Of a stretch of 64,000 bases of DNA, positions 47,466 through 57,920 are shown piece by piece (position 1 is the stretch's first letter; each line of letters opens with the position of its first letter). This DNA is from Corynascus novoguineensis (Eukaryota; Ascomycota; Sordariomycetes; Sordariales; Chaetomiaceae), in assembly GCA_033296725.1 (NCBI GenBank), contig MU857618.1, positions 192,721-256,720 of the forward strand, written 5' to 3'. The position numbers were made by a program, and so were the translations under genes. The notes beneath the pieces were generated by a model. That model saw nothing but the letters and a program-made list of their open reading frames with translations. It had not been told where the DNA came from and ran no database searches.

Positions 47466-48520
47466 CTAGTAAGGGCACACGGTAACCCCCAGCGTCGACT
47501 TGGTCAGCATCAGAATCGAGACGATAACGCCATACAAACCCAAGACCTCGGCGAAGATGAGGATGAGCACCATGCCGACGTAAAGCCGGGGCTGCTGCGT
47601 GCTGGCGCGGACTGTGATAATGGCATAACGCCCCTCTTTGTTAGGAGCCTGAGACCACTTCTTGAAAGGGGGTAGAGAGAATGGAGGGCGCAAGAAAACA
47701 TGGTTTGTACTAACCACCAGCGTCGCCAATGATGCCGATGGCGAAGCCGGCAGCGAGGCCGCACAGCCCGACGGCCAGGCCGGCGCCGAGTTGGAGGAAG
47801 GCTGTGTGCAGGGGCATCTTCTCGGCGAGGTTGTTGGAGATAATGACGGAGGCAACCAGGCCGTAGATGGAGATGATTTGGGCCATGATGGCGCACAAGC
47901 TGTGGATGGGGGCAAGGTGAGCAAAGCGTTAATTTTGGAGTGTAACCGGTCATTTCTTCAAGTTGGTTAAGGGAAGGAGAGGGTGGCGGGTTCAAGCATT
48001 GGTTGAACAAGGTTCTTCTTTTCTTTCCTTGCTATCTCTCTTCTTTGATTTCTTGTTCTTTCTCTTTTTTTCTCTTTTCTCTCTTTTTTTCCCTTTTCCC
48101 TTTTTTTGTTTTCTTTTTTTTTTTTTCGTTCTCCATCTCTTTTTTCTTTGTGATGAAGGACTGTGAACCGTTGACAAGGCAACAACATCCACACCACTAC
48201 GTGTAGATTGGGTAGTGTGGAATATGAACGGGAAGTGGACATACGTGTTCTGCATCAACCTGTCGGGCCGGATGATGCCCGAGGAGAAGATGGCCCCCGA
48301 GGACTTGGCGGTGCCATAGCTAGCGCCGATGACCGTGAACACTATGGAGCAGGCGCAGCCAAGGGCGCCAAAGAAGGACTAGAAGTCAAGGTCAGAACCC
48401 GGGAAAAAAAGGGGGGTGTCTCTCAAGTCAAGTGGTACGGACGGCATATGCTGGGCTTCGCTGTGTTAGTGCAAGGTGCGACGAGAATCTGGACAGGTCA
48501 GTTCAGCCAAGACGCACCAT
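47466..48520 (-). CDS. V-ATPase c-type proteolipid subunit (Vma3/Vma11-like)
   Basis: Membrane-ring subunit of the vacuolar H+-ATPase, which carries protons through the V0 sector. Minus-strand exons 48378-48245, 47899-47715 and 47611-47466 are firm (introns 47900-48244 and 47612-47714, phases agree). They encode about 154 aa with four membrane helices: FFGALGCACSIVFTVIGASY, then LCAIMAQIISIYGLVASVII, FLQLGAGLAVGLCGLAAGFA, and VGMVLILIFAEVLGLYGVIV with the proton-carrying Glu in helix 4. IRPDRLMQN and IGDAGVRASTQQPRLY are family loops. The start is uncertain: the frame is blocked by a TAG immediately upstream of 48378, and phase 0 is satisfied only by a first exon consisting of the ATG at 48520-48518 (donor GTGCGT). 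Whether it is subunit c or c' cannot be decided; both keep the helix-4 Glu. Length is about that of Vma3 minus its short N-terminus. Confidence 0.85.
48010..48155. repeat. Long polypyrimidine/polypurine tract in V-ATPase intron
   Basis: About 145 bases that are almost all T and C on the plus strand, hence A and G on the gene's own strand. It fills the middle of the 345-nt second intron of the V-ATPase gene, so it is not an ordinary acceptor pyrimidine tract. Confidence 0.85.
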
Positions 48521-49554
48521 CGGTCGAGGTTGACGAAGTCCATTGTCCCGGTTGTGGTTTGTGACGGTTGCCCGTGTAAAAAGTGTGTGATATCTTAGTT
48601 CCTTCGACTTGAGAAAGCCGTACAAGAGACTCACAAGTTGCCGCGGGCAGAAGACACCGAGGTTAGAATTGAAGAACAGCTGTGAAGAGGAGCAAGAGCC
48701 AAAACACGTAAGCTCCTGAAATATGGTAGCTAGCAGGAGTACTTCGTAGGCTCATTTCCGTGACTGCCTAATGAGAGGGGTCATCGAACCGAAGCAGTGG
48801 TAAGGTAATTACCCAACTTGGCTTATTCGGGGGTCGTGTGGTACGTGGAGCTGACGAGTCCCCTCCGGACTGCAACATACGAAACACGATGCGCTCTCCA
48901 CGGCTCGCCAATCAGAATTAAAAAAAAAAAAAAGGCAGGATGGACGAATTCGGCTGTGGGATGTATGATACGTTCATGAACCCCGTCGTGCTCATACCAA
49001 CTAAACAGGTCGGACTGTTCGCGGAATCGATGTATGTAACTTCGACTACGGGTTCAATCCCATTGAGTAGTGCAGAAAGTATGCCATCGCAACAATTGAT
49101 GCCCATCCCTACCAACAAAGAGCCCGGTGATATAAAAAGGGCATCAGGTAAGGGGGATTTAGTAACGAATTTCGCCCGCTATCAGTCACTCACGAGCCTT
49201 CCCCAGCGACTGATCCATGGTGTTTCATCGCTTCATGATGGGAAGACGAAGCCAACGGTTGGGACGAACAGTCGATCCCCGAACAACGGTCAGTATTCTA
49301 GGTCAAGTCGATTTCTAGGAGAACTGGGCAAGATCCCGCTACTATTGCTGTCTTCGAAAAGTGAATGTAAGTGATGGCAGTTCTCTGAAGGTTGATATAG
49401 GACATAAATGCTAGGCCACAAGCTCTCTGCAAAAACTAAAGGCGGCAGCAGCTTTGGCCAATTTCACGCATCTTGTGGGACAACGACCGTGGCTGCCGAA
49501 TTGGTCACAATCGGCAACGAGTGCCTTCGAGACTGCACAACCCATTTGCGTAGG

Positions 49555-49584
49555 CAGAGAGACCTGTAGCAGAGAGACCTGTAG
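49555..49584 (+). repeat. 15-bp direct tandem repeat (CAGAGAGACCTGTAG x2)
   Basis: Two exact adjacent copies in non-coding sequence. Looks like a local duplication; no flanking element is visible. Confidence 0.9.
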
Positions 49585-50700
49585 CCAATCACAGGCCGGC
49601 GGCTTGGATCTATGCCAAGCCTGCCTGAGGCATATCGGGTTGGCGCACCCCCCCCGCGATTGACAGTTTCATCTTCCCTCGTCTGAATCATGAACCTTAC
49701 CCGGATTGTCTCTGCGTTTTTCACCAGCAAATGTCTCGACCTACACGGGAAAGCCGATCATTGCGATCAATATGAAGGGTTCTCTTCTCATTATTGATAC
49801 TTCGATAAGAATCGACCATTTGAGCATACCGGCGCATGCCGAAACTGGTAGCATCTCTGGCTTTCTACAAGGTCCAACCTTGGTCGTCGACATGTGGAGC
49901 GGCTGGACATCGGCACGGTCGGCTCGCCGAAACGGCTGCCAAATGCGGCTACCACGGGGTTACACGCCAATGTTGCAGCAGGCCGCGCGTCATGAGTCCC
50001 CTCCGCAGTATTCGCACATTACGGGGATATCAAACCCCGAACAAGTCGACTGTGCAGCGTTCACGACTGCGTAACTACATACTCCTCCAGTGGCCCCCGT
50101 AGTTGCTCCTGCGATAGGGTTCCGCTGACTGAAATACCCCGAGCCCCGCCGAACCGATTCCTTCGGTTTGCGAGCATGCGTCATGTTCCGTCTTAGATAC
50201 AACGAAAAAGCAACTTTCGGAGCTTGATCTAGCCTTCTCTCGGTGGATGCCCAAGGAAACCCCAAGGATGGATCCGGAGCCGCCGAGACATAGGACGTCA
50301 ACACGCCTTCTTGGGTTATCCTCTTCGTCTGGGCATTCGTTCACGGGAGTCTTGGCTAGCTTCTGGGCAGCCCCGGCGAGTGCCCAGCTTTCGAACGTCG
50401 CGGCTCCTGACACTCGTTCTGCTCCCTGTCCGTCTCCCTGTCCGTGGGTCCGGGTGCTGCATATGCCGAGCCGCAGGCACGTTGAGCAGGAGTCCGTAAC
50501 TACTGCGTATATCCACCAGACTTTTCTCCCTTCCACCGCGTCTCGCTGCGCTTCCCTCCACCGAACCTTATCCAGCCAGACTAGCAGGCAGTCTTCGGTA
50601 TTTGCCCATCACTAACTTGTTTCCCGGCGCTGTCCCGCCACTTCGACCACAGAAGGTCGAGCCAACGATCTTGGCCAGCAAACATTCGACGAAGCATCTC

Positions 50701-50745
50701 GTGCTGTGCTGTGCTGTGCTGTGCTGTGCTGTGCTGTGCTGTGCT
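50701..50745 (+). repeat. Pentanucleotide microsatellite (GTGCT)9
   Basis: Nine uninterrupted GTGCT units, 174 bases upstream of the aspartic protease start codon, in the likely promoter or 5' UTR. Expected to vary in copy number. Confidence 0.97.
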
Positions 50746-50919
50746 GATGATGACGAAAGCTGTCGGTGGCTCACCTGCACATCGAGACATAGCCCCAACG
50801 CGCCCGCCACCTTCTCCAGTCTTATAAAACCCCCAGTTTCCCCTTTTGTGCAATCCCCATGATATCGCACCCACAAGTCCACCCGTCGTGTCCAGCTAGG
50901 CTCGTTACTTGTCAGAGAC

Positions 50920-52395
50920 ATGAGGAAATCCTCGTTAATAGCAGCCGCCGCGGCGACATTCGCCCACGTAACACATGGGCTATCTCTACCAAAAGGGCGC
51001 CATGAGCCAAGGGTGCTGGGTCTGGAGACGCAACGGCGGGCGCCACGAAACCCCGTCCATAGGGATAAGCTTAGGAAAAGAGACACCTTGGAGGTTGGCC
51101 TTGACAATGAGGTGTGTTTAGCCGCCAAAAATTCTCTTTTGGATCATCACACTGACACTGCTCAGGAAACCCTGTACTTCATTAACGGCACCGTAGGCAC
51201 GCCTCCAACTTCCGTGAGGTTGCACATCGACACGGGTAGCAGCGACCTATGGGTCAATACGCCGGCCTCGGAGTTCTGTACATCGGCGAGCAATCCATGT
51301 GCCTATGCCGGCACATACTCGGCCAACTCGTCGTCGACCTACCAGTACATTGCCAGTAACTTCAACATCTCGTACGTCGACGGCAGCGGGGCGAGCGGGG
51401 ACTACGTCTCAGACACCGTCACCATCGGCGGCCAGACGATCGGCCGCCTCCAGTTCGGCGTCGGCTACTCGAGCACCAACGGCCAGGGCATCCTCGGAAT
51501 CGGCTACCCGCTTAACGAAGTCCAAGTCGGGCGCGCTGGCCTGCAGCCCTATAACAACCTCCCCGCCCAGCTGGTCGCCGATGGCGTCATTCAATCCATG
51601 GCCTACTCCATCTGGCTCAACGACCTGGACGCCAACACGGGCAACATCCTCTTCGGTGGCGTCGACACCGAGAAGTACATTCCGCCGCTCATGTCCCTCC
51701 CTGTCGAGTCCGCATCAGGCGTCTACGCCGAGCTCATGGTCACCCTTACCAGACTCCAGCTCGGCGAGCAGATAATTGGCTCCCCAGACCTCGCCATCGC
51801 CGTCCTCCTCGACACGGGTTCTTCCCTTACCTACTTGCCCGACCCCCTCGTATCTGACATCTACGCCGCCGTGGGCGCCGTCTTCGACAGTGACGCCAAC
51901 GCCGCCTACGTCCCCTGCTCTCTGGCCCGCAACGCCTCCGCCCCCTCGCTGACCTTCACCTTCAGCGAGCCGTCCATCACGGTCGAGATGAATGAGCTCA
52001 TTCTCGACCTTGTCACCGCCTCGGGCCGCCGACCTACCTTCGACAACGGCTCTCCTGCCTGCCTGTTCGGCATTGGACCCGCCGGCGCCGGCACCTACGT
52101 CCTTGGCGACACCTTCCTCCGGTCCGCCTACGTCGTGTACGACCTGGAAAACAACGAGATCGCCTTCGCGCCCAGTAGCTTCAATTCGTCGGCCACCAGG
52201 ATCGCCGAGATTGGAAGGGGACGGGACGCCATCCCCGGCGCCACGAGAGTGAGCAATCCGGTCAAGGCGACTGAGGGCCTGCGGGGGAGAAACGCCAAGA
52301 AGAGTACCGCTGTTGCTGGCCCGGGGAGCGGTGGTATGGGGATCATGATAGCTTGCGTGGCGTTTGTCGTTGCAGTGGCGGGTGTGGTCTTTTAA
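50920..52395 (+). CDS. Secreted GPI-type pepsin-family aspartic protease (yapsin/candidapepsin-like)
   Basis: Extracellular or cell-wall aspartyl protease (family A1). The whole span is open (491 codons), but 51112-51165 is very probably a 54-nt intron without stop codons (GTGTGT donor, CACTGAC branch, CTCAG acceptor). Removing it joins GLDNE to ETLYFINGTVGTPPTSVRLH, the normal family junction, and gives 473 aa. A signal peptide (1-20, SSLIAAAAATFAHVTHG) is followed by a short propeptide ending at a kexin-type site RKR (52-54). The two catalytic motifs are HIDTGSSDLWVN (about Asp86 after splicing) and LLDTGSSLTYLP (about Asp283). YVDGSGASGDYVSD is the flap region. After ~430 there is a Ser/Gly-rich segment and a C-terminal hydrophobic helix (MIACVAFVVAVAGVVF) with no charged tail, fitting a GPI signal. 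Confidence 0.93.
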   Translation: MRKSSLIAAAAATFAHVTHGLSLPKGRHEPRVLGLETQRRAPRNPVHRDKLRKRDTLEVGLDNEVCLAAKNSLLDHHTDTAQETLYFINGTVGTPPTSVRLHIDTGSSDLWVNTPASEFCTSASNPCAYAGTYSANSSSTYQYIASNFNISYVDGSGASGDYVSDTVTIGGQTIGRLQFGVGYSSTNGQGILGIGYPLNEVQVGRAGLQPYNNLPAQLVADGVIQSMAYSIWLNDLDANTGNILFGGVDTEKYIPPLMSLPVESASGVYAELMVTLTRLQLGEQIIGSPDLAIAVLLDTGSSLTYLPDPLVSDIYAAVGAVFDSDANAAYVPCSLARNASAPSLTFTFSEPSITVEMNELILDLVTASGRRPTFDNGSPACLFGIGPAGAGTYVLGDTFLRSAYVVYDLENNEIAFAPSSFNSSATRIAEIGRGRDAIPGATRVSNPVKATEGLRGRNAKKSTAVAGPGSGGMGIMIACVAFVVAVAGVVF

Positions 52396-53307
52396 GAATA
52401 TCTTTTTCATGGGATTGGGAAGGTTGCATAAGGATAGGGGGCGGGTTGGTGGGTGCACTTGCATGCATTGGAATGGCGTTTGGGATACGAGGAAAAAGGG
52501 GAGTCCTGTCTCTGCACTGGGTTTCTTGGGCTTGCATCGCGAAGTGTTTCAATGCGCTGGGAGACAGGATCATATCACATATACGGGGTTTGGGGGATGG
52601 TTTGTTTTGTATTTTTGGTTCAGGTCGGTCTCGATATGGAGAACAGATGATGGTAGCATTTTAGAGTCCAAAGGCCTTTGTTCTCCAAAAGACTCCCCCC
52701 CCAAAAATCTCTCTCCAATTATTTCTTCCGCTCCATACCTTGCTCGGATGTCGCTTGTTCAACACCAATCAGGTTCCCCAAACCCGCAGAGCCGCCATCG
52801 ATCCTCCCACGCCAGATTCAGATGAGCTTGGCGGAAACAACGACAACATCCAAAATGTAGTGATGGCACGCCTGGAGTCACAAACCGGCTCGCTTCACTC
52901 TTACATGTGTGGATTTAGGGTACTCGAGTAACAACGAGTCCAGCAAATTCCGTTTCCAAATATGGAAAACCAGGAGCAATACTTCGGTCTTAACGGACTT
53001 AGACGCGGGAAGTCCCAGGAGATAGGGTCGCATGAGAGCCCGCCACGGCCCCGAGGAAGGTATTGCTTCTAGCCCAGGGAGTCGTACCATAGCTTCACCG
53101 TACTAGAATCATCTAGGACATTGGCCACGGGGCCAGACAGGGCCAGACAGGACCCGACACCCGAATGGCACAGCCCTGGATATATAATGGCACTCTGGAA
53201 GACAGCTGCCTGATGCTCGGCCGCTTGGACAATGTTCATCACGGAAGCTTGTACAGAATCCCTAGTGAACCTATCACCGCGATAAAGCACCAACACAGTC
53301 CCAGACC
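52396..53307. other. Spacer between protease and NmrA-like gene
   Basis: 912 bases on the 3' side of the protease and the 5' side of the NmrA-like gene. A 10-bp tandem duplication (GGCCAGACAG x2) lies at 53131-53150. No supported gene. Confidence 0.5.
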
Positions 53308-54439
53308 ATGGCCCAGAAATATGCCAAAGACCAGCCAGAGGGCTTCACCAACCGCATCGAGCGCGTCGCCATCGTCGGAGTAAGTTGCCCGTCTCGCTGA
53401 TCTCGGCCTCACAAGAAGCACAGTACTGGTTTACTAACTCTTTCTACCCCGAATTTAGGCAGGCGGCCAGCTGGGCCAGCACATCGCCAAGGCGCTCGTC
53501 CAGACGGGGCGGCACACCGTGACGGCGCTCACGCGGGTGGGGAGCAAAAACGAGCTCCCGGAAGGTGTGGTTGCGGCGCCTGTCGACTACGCCGATGAGT
53601 CGTCACTCGAGGCGGCCCTGAGGGGCCAGCAGTTCCTCATCATCACGCTGGCCGTAACGGCGCCCCAGGAAACGCACTCAGCGCTGGTGCGCGCGGCGGC
53701 GCGCGCTGGAGTCGCCTACGTCATGCCCAACGCGTACGGCTTCGACCCGAACGACGAGGCGCTCGCGCGCGACGACATACTGGGGTCCACGGCCGACGGG
53801 CGCCGGTGGTGCGAAGAGATTGAGAGCCTCGGCGTCTCGGCGTGGATCGCCCTGACGTGCGGCCTCTGGTACGAGTATAGCCTGGTGGCGGTGAGCCCCA
53901 TCGCGCTGGGATTCGACCACGGCCGCAAGACAATGACACTCTACGACGAGGGCGAGACGAGAGTCAACCTGACGACGTTTGATCAGTGTGCGCGGGCCGT
54001 GGCGGCGCTCGTGAGCCTCAAGGAGCTGCCCGACGACGAGGACGACGCGGCGCCGGCGGTGAGCCGCTGGCGCAACAAGCCGTTGTACATTGCGAGCTTC
54101 ACGCTCAACCAGAGGGAGATGCTGGAGAGCTGGGAGAGGGTTACAAGGGAGAAGTGGACAGTCGAGAAGGAACCCGTCAAGGAGCGGTACCGGCGGGGTA
54201 TCGAGGCGATGCAGGCCGCCGGCGGGGATCCGCTTGCGGCGCGGATGGGGGCCGCCCTGGCGAGTTTCGCGAGGGGTTTCTACCCGGAGGGGAGTGCTAA
54301 CTACGAGACTACCAGGGGTTTGGCCAACGACCTGCTCGGGCTGCCAAAGGAGGACCTGGATGCGCGGACGCGGGTGGCCAAGCAGATGTTGGATGATGGG
54401 TATGCGACCTGGGTGATTGGGAGGCTGCAAAATAACTAA
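53308..54439 (+). CDS. NmrA-like NAD(P)-binding Rossmann protein (CipA/isoflavone-reductase-like)
   Basis: Atypical short-chain dehydrogenase of the NmrA/isoflavone-reductase group. Such proteins reduce small phenolic substrates or act as redox-sensing regulators; the substrate is unknown here. Exons 53308-53379 and 53459-54439 (79-nt intron, GTAAGT donor, TTACTAAC branch, phase 0) give 350 aa. The dinucleotide motif VAIVG|AGGQLGQHIAKALV is split exactly by the intron, so splicing is needed for cofactor binding. TVTALTRVGSK follows at the end of strand 2, which suits NADP(H). Further landmarks are QQFLIITLAVTAPQETHSAL and GVAYVMPNAYGFDP. The C-terminal part (NKPLYIASFTLNQREMLESW) is the substrate-domain region. 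Codon use is strongly GC-rich, higher than in the flanking DNA. Confidence 0.87.
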
Positions 54440-55297
54440 AGATAAACGAGATGTGTACGGTACATAGATACGCGAATGGAGGAAGGTCTCAAATTGGTGA
54501 AGACGGCGTTGGAACTATGTAACAGTCAAAAGAAGTGTCATCAGAACCTTGTCTAATTCGGAATCGAAAACACGTCTGCGATTTGACTATGTATTGCTAT
54601 CTCGCCGATATTGTTGCATGGCTGGGAAAGGTCGCCCTAGAAAGGAAACGATGTGCCGGTGAACTCGGTTTGGATATTCTCCGTTTTCTCGTTAAGAGAT
54701 AAATCAGCGACGAGTCGTGGTGGGTGCCGAAGAGGACTGAAAGAAGGCAGGGTAACCATTAGCCTACATTACTGAAATAGCTACCTGCTCGTTTATGCAC
54801 GAAAACGATCCGAGCAAACGGAGTCTGCAAGTGATTATATGAACTATAATTTCCCATGAAAAGATATCAAAGGGGTTACCATAAGTTGCTTGCCAGGGTT
54901 AGACTTAGAACAGGGGTATGTTGCTGGGGGTGACATTACCATCTCGGACCTCTCGGGTGAGAAAGTTCAGTGCCATTGTACTGCCGTAAGTTTGCTGGAG
55001 GTGTTGAAGGTGTATTGCTTCGGATCGTGTATTAGAACCTGCTATACGGTGCCGGGTTGCCTCATTGTGTACCTCGTAAAGATCTCTTGAGTCATTAGGA
55101 ATTGACTGACCTATCAGCAAGTATACCAAACAGAGTGCTTGCGCCTGCCGTCTCTGTGACTGCGTGTTATTCATCTGCGCGGCTGCCTGGCCTTTGCGGC
55201 CGTTTAAAACGCTGCGACCCCACCTTTGGCTGACCGCCGACTGCGTTTGCATCTCTTAACATTCCCCTAACACAACCCAATAACGAACTTCAACAAA
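54440..55297. other. Spacer and rae1 promoter
   Basis: 858 bases between two plus-strand genes, less GC-rich than the genes. Contains TGAGTCA at 55088-55094, about 204 bases upstream of the rae1 ATG; a single Gcn4/AP-1-type match here may be chance. No coding potential seen. Confidence 0.5.
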
Positions 55298-56586
55298 ATG
55301 GTATTCGGAAGAGGCAACCTCACCAGGGCCGCGGACAAGGATGTTGTCTTGCCCAATGGCCCAGAAGACAGCATCTCAGCGCTGCGCTGGTCACCCCTGG
55401 CCAACCGCTTGGCGGCCGCGTCCTGGGATGGTAAAATCTACATCTACGATACCACCAACACGACTTCAACAGAGACCGTCAAGGGCGTAGCTGCTATCAC
55501 GGTCGGCTCTCCCGTTCTAGACTGCGATTTCAGCAAGGTAAGTCCAATATGAGTCTAATCCCACAGCTCCCAATCGATCGAAGACGGATGTCTACGATCC
55601 CTCTTTGGTGAACAAACAAATACGAACGGTTCCAAATACATAGGCAAGTTTCAAGTTACTTACACAGCTCCTTCTTGGCCGTGAATATTAACTCCTCAAA
55701 ACAGGACGGAGCCATCGTCGCAGGCGCAGCCGCAGACAAGAAGATCCACCTCATGGATCTCAACACGAGCCAGACCGTGGCACTCGAGGCTCACACGTCT
55801 CCTGTCCGTGCCGTGCGCTTCGTCCAAGTCCCCTCGGCCAACGCCCCCATCATCGCCTCGGGGTCATGGGACAAGACGGTGCGGTACTGGGACATGCGCC
55901 AGCCACAACCCATCGGCGCTCTCCAGCTGCCCGAGCGCGTCTACTCTATGGACGCCTCTGGCCCGCTACTAGCCGCCGCTACTGCCGACAACCATCTCCA
56001 CCTCGTCGACCTCCACGGCAACCCACTCCAGCTGTTCAAGTCTGTCAAGTCGCCCCTCACCCACCAGACCAGCTCCATCTCGGTCTGCGCGGACGGTTCC
56101 CGCTGGGCCATCGGCGGCATCGACGGGCGTTCTGCTGCCCAAGTCGTACATGAAAAGGACAAGAGGTACGTTTCACATCTCTTCCACCTTGGCCAGTGCC
56201 CACAGACCGCTGATAAGCTAAACCTCATCTCCGTCTTCAGCCTCGACAACCTGCAGTTCAAGTGCCACCGCGAGCCGCACCCCACCAAGAAAAACCACAC
56301 GGACGTCTACGCCGTCAACGCCGTGGCCTACTCGCCCGCACATAAGGACGTGCTCGCCACAGCTGGGTCTGACTGCACTTACTCCGTCTGGGACGTGCGC
56401 CGGCGCCACCGCATACGCTCCTTCCCCAAGGCCGCCGCCCCCATCACCGCTCTCGCCTTTTCCCCCGACGGCATGGCTCTGGCTTACGCCGTCGGCTACG
56501 ATTGGGCCAAGGGCTACCAGCACAACACGGCCGCGGCCGAGAGGAAGATCGTCCTGCACCAGTTTGCCGAGGCTCTGAAGAAATGA
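55298..56586 (+). CDS. rae1: Rae1/Gle2 mRNA-export WD40 protein
   Basis: Nuclear-pore-associated beta-propeller that binds Nup98-type GLEBS motifs and helps poly(A) RNA export. Exons 55298-55537, 55705-56165 and 56241-56586 give 348 aa, the usual size. Intron 2 (56166-56240, 75 nt, GTACGT donor, TTCAG acceptor) is a multiple of three without a stop; its removal joins VHEKDK to SLDNLQFKCHRE, the expected family sequence. WD-repeat landmarks are ISALRWSPLANRLAAASWDG, AAADKKIHLMDLNTSQT, IIASGSWDKTVRYWDMRQPQ, LPERVYSMD, SSISVCADGSRWAIGGIDGR, DVYAVNAVAYSPAHKDVLAT and ITALAFSPDGMALAYAVGYDWAKG in separate blades. The DWAKG and FKCHR segments separate Rae1/Gle2 from its paralogue Bub3. Convergent with the Puf3-type gene. 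Confidence 0.95.
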
Positions 56587-57920
56587 GGAAGATTTACGTA
56601 CTCCTGGGGAAAACTTGAATCTAGGAAGTCTGTCATGACAAAGCCATGGTGGCTCGGGAAACCCTGGGAAACCAAGAGCATAAATTGCTCGGTTAAGAGC
56701 TTAAAATGCTCCGGTGAAGCGATTTTTGGGCCTGTATTTGGAGGATGACAGTGTTGGTCTGGGAATTTCAATGGTTTTTTCTCACTTGAGAGAGCCGAAC
56801 GTTGTGGGATGATCTGGTATTAAGTTTGCTGTCTTTGTCAGCGAAAATGGAGATATATTGTTCGTCGGTCAGCGCGGGATATGTTTGGCAAAGAATGATA
56901 CAGACTGGGTTTCGAGGTGGAGGGGGATGGAAACGATGCTTTGAACTGTTGTGTCCGTTCGGTTTTTGGGGCGTATTTAGGGAAGTGAACAGATCAATGA
57001 ATCAGGTTCCCGACCAAAAAAAAATTCTGGTATCAGGGGCGCACGTCCCAGTTTCTATCCGACTTACCTTCGCTGTTCGCTAGCTTTAGGCTTCACCAAG
57101 GGGGCATATTGACGATAAAACTCGTCGGTAGGCTGGGGTCATCCCCCAATGCCAGCCATGGTATGGCCTCGAGGGCCTCGTACAGAAAACACAATTACTT
57201 CTCAGGCACATATTACCGCTGATGTCATGTGTCCCAGCACTCCGCGCACCTTCGAAATCGGTAATACGTCCGCTGGATATGCACAATTGGCAAAAAAGAA
57301 GGTGAATACTGATCTGTTGCGATAATTTAATGCCTGGAATGACTGCACCGCCACCGCATCGCTTTGCCCGTTTCCCCTTTCCTATTCCGTTCCCGACGCC
57401 TTTACCTGCCTTCATACCATACCAGTATGATTGCCCATAGATTGACCTAGTAACCGACAGACGTCTTTTACAATTAGAATACGATGAAGACCTAGGTTCA
57501 GGTATCGGTTCAGTCCGGTCCAGCCCGTTATATACGAAAAGCCCATGTACCCATCCAGCCATCGTACAACGAGAAATTGGCTCCGAGTGTGTATCCGCGC
57601 ATGGTGGAAAATGAACCCTTGCTGGCTCCAATCATTTGTTGCCTTTCGTTTCTCTGCAGAGGGCGTAGAATGAAAGCCAGAAAACCGTTTCGTCGTGATG
57701 GAATGCCCTTACCGATGCCAGTATCGGAAAAGGCAGGATGTTCGGTGAAAGCAAAGCAGTATGAGCCGCGTGCACTGTTGCTTGACGTTGCTCCTGTGCC
57801 GGCTGCCAATGAGATTAAAACAATGTATCCCGAAAAATCCACTGTGGAAGACACGAAGTGAAGCGGGCTGCTGGGAGCCCAATAAGTTCCGAGTTCCTCA
57901 CATCCCTGGTTTCAGCACTG
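56587..57920. other. Convergent intergenic region, rae1 / puf3-type gene
   Basis: About 1.3 kb between two convergent stop codons, presumably both 3' UTRs. A 181-codon minus-strand frame (57086-57631) is open, but it has no recognisable domain and lies downstream of the puf3-type stop. Confidence 0.5.

Larger units (their letters stand above)
48521..50919. other. Intergenic region between V-ATPase gene and aspartic protease
   Basis: About 2.4 kb. The left end holds the promoter and 5' UTR of the minus-strand V-ATPase gene, with a candidate 5' UTR donor (GTGAGT) at about 48630 on the minus strand. A 144-codon plus-strand frame at 48940-49374 has no recognisable domain. Two tandem repeats occur (49555-49584 and 50701-50745). 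The right end is the protease promoter. Confidence 0.5.

Noticed and set aside
48869..48895. ACATACGA start resembling a 5S rRNA 5' end
   Set aside because: Only eight bases agree; the following sequence diverges at once.
48940..49374. 144-codon plus-strand frame; contains GGTTCAATCCC, a tRNA B-box look-alike
   Set aside because: No T-stem pairing around the B-box-like sequence and no A-box at the right distance. The frame has no recognisable domain.
55298..56586. Bub3 as identity of the WD40 protein
   Set aside because: The DWAKG motif, FKCHR segment and SPLTHQTSS region match Rae1/Gle2; Bub3 lacks this combination.
57086..57631. 181-codon minus-strand frame
   Set aside because: Lies downstream of the Pumilio stop in the expected 3' UTR region, with low-complexity and unconserved-looking sequence.
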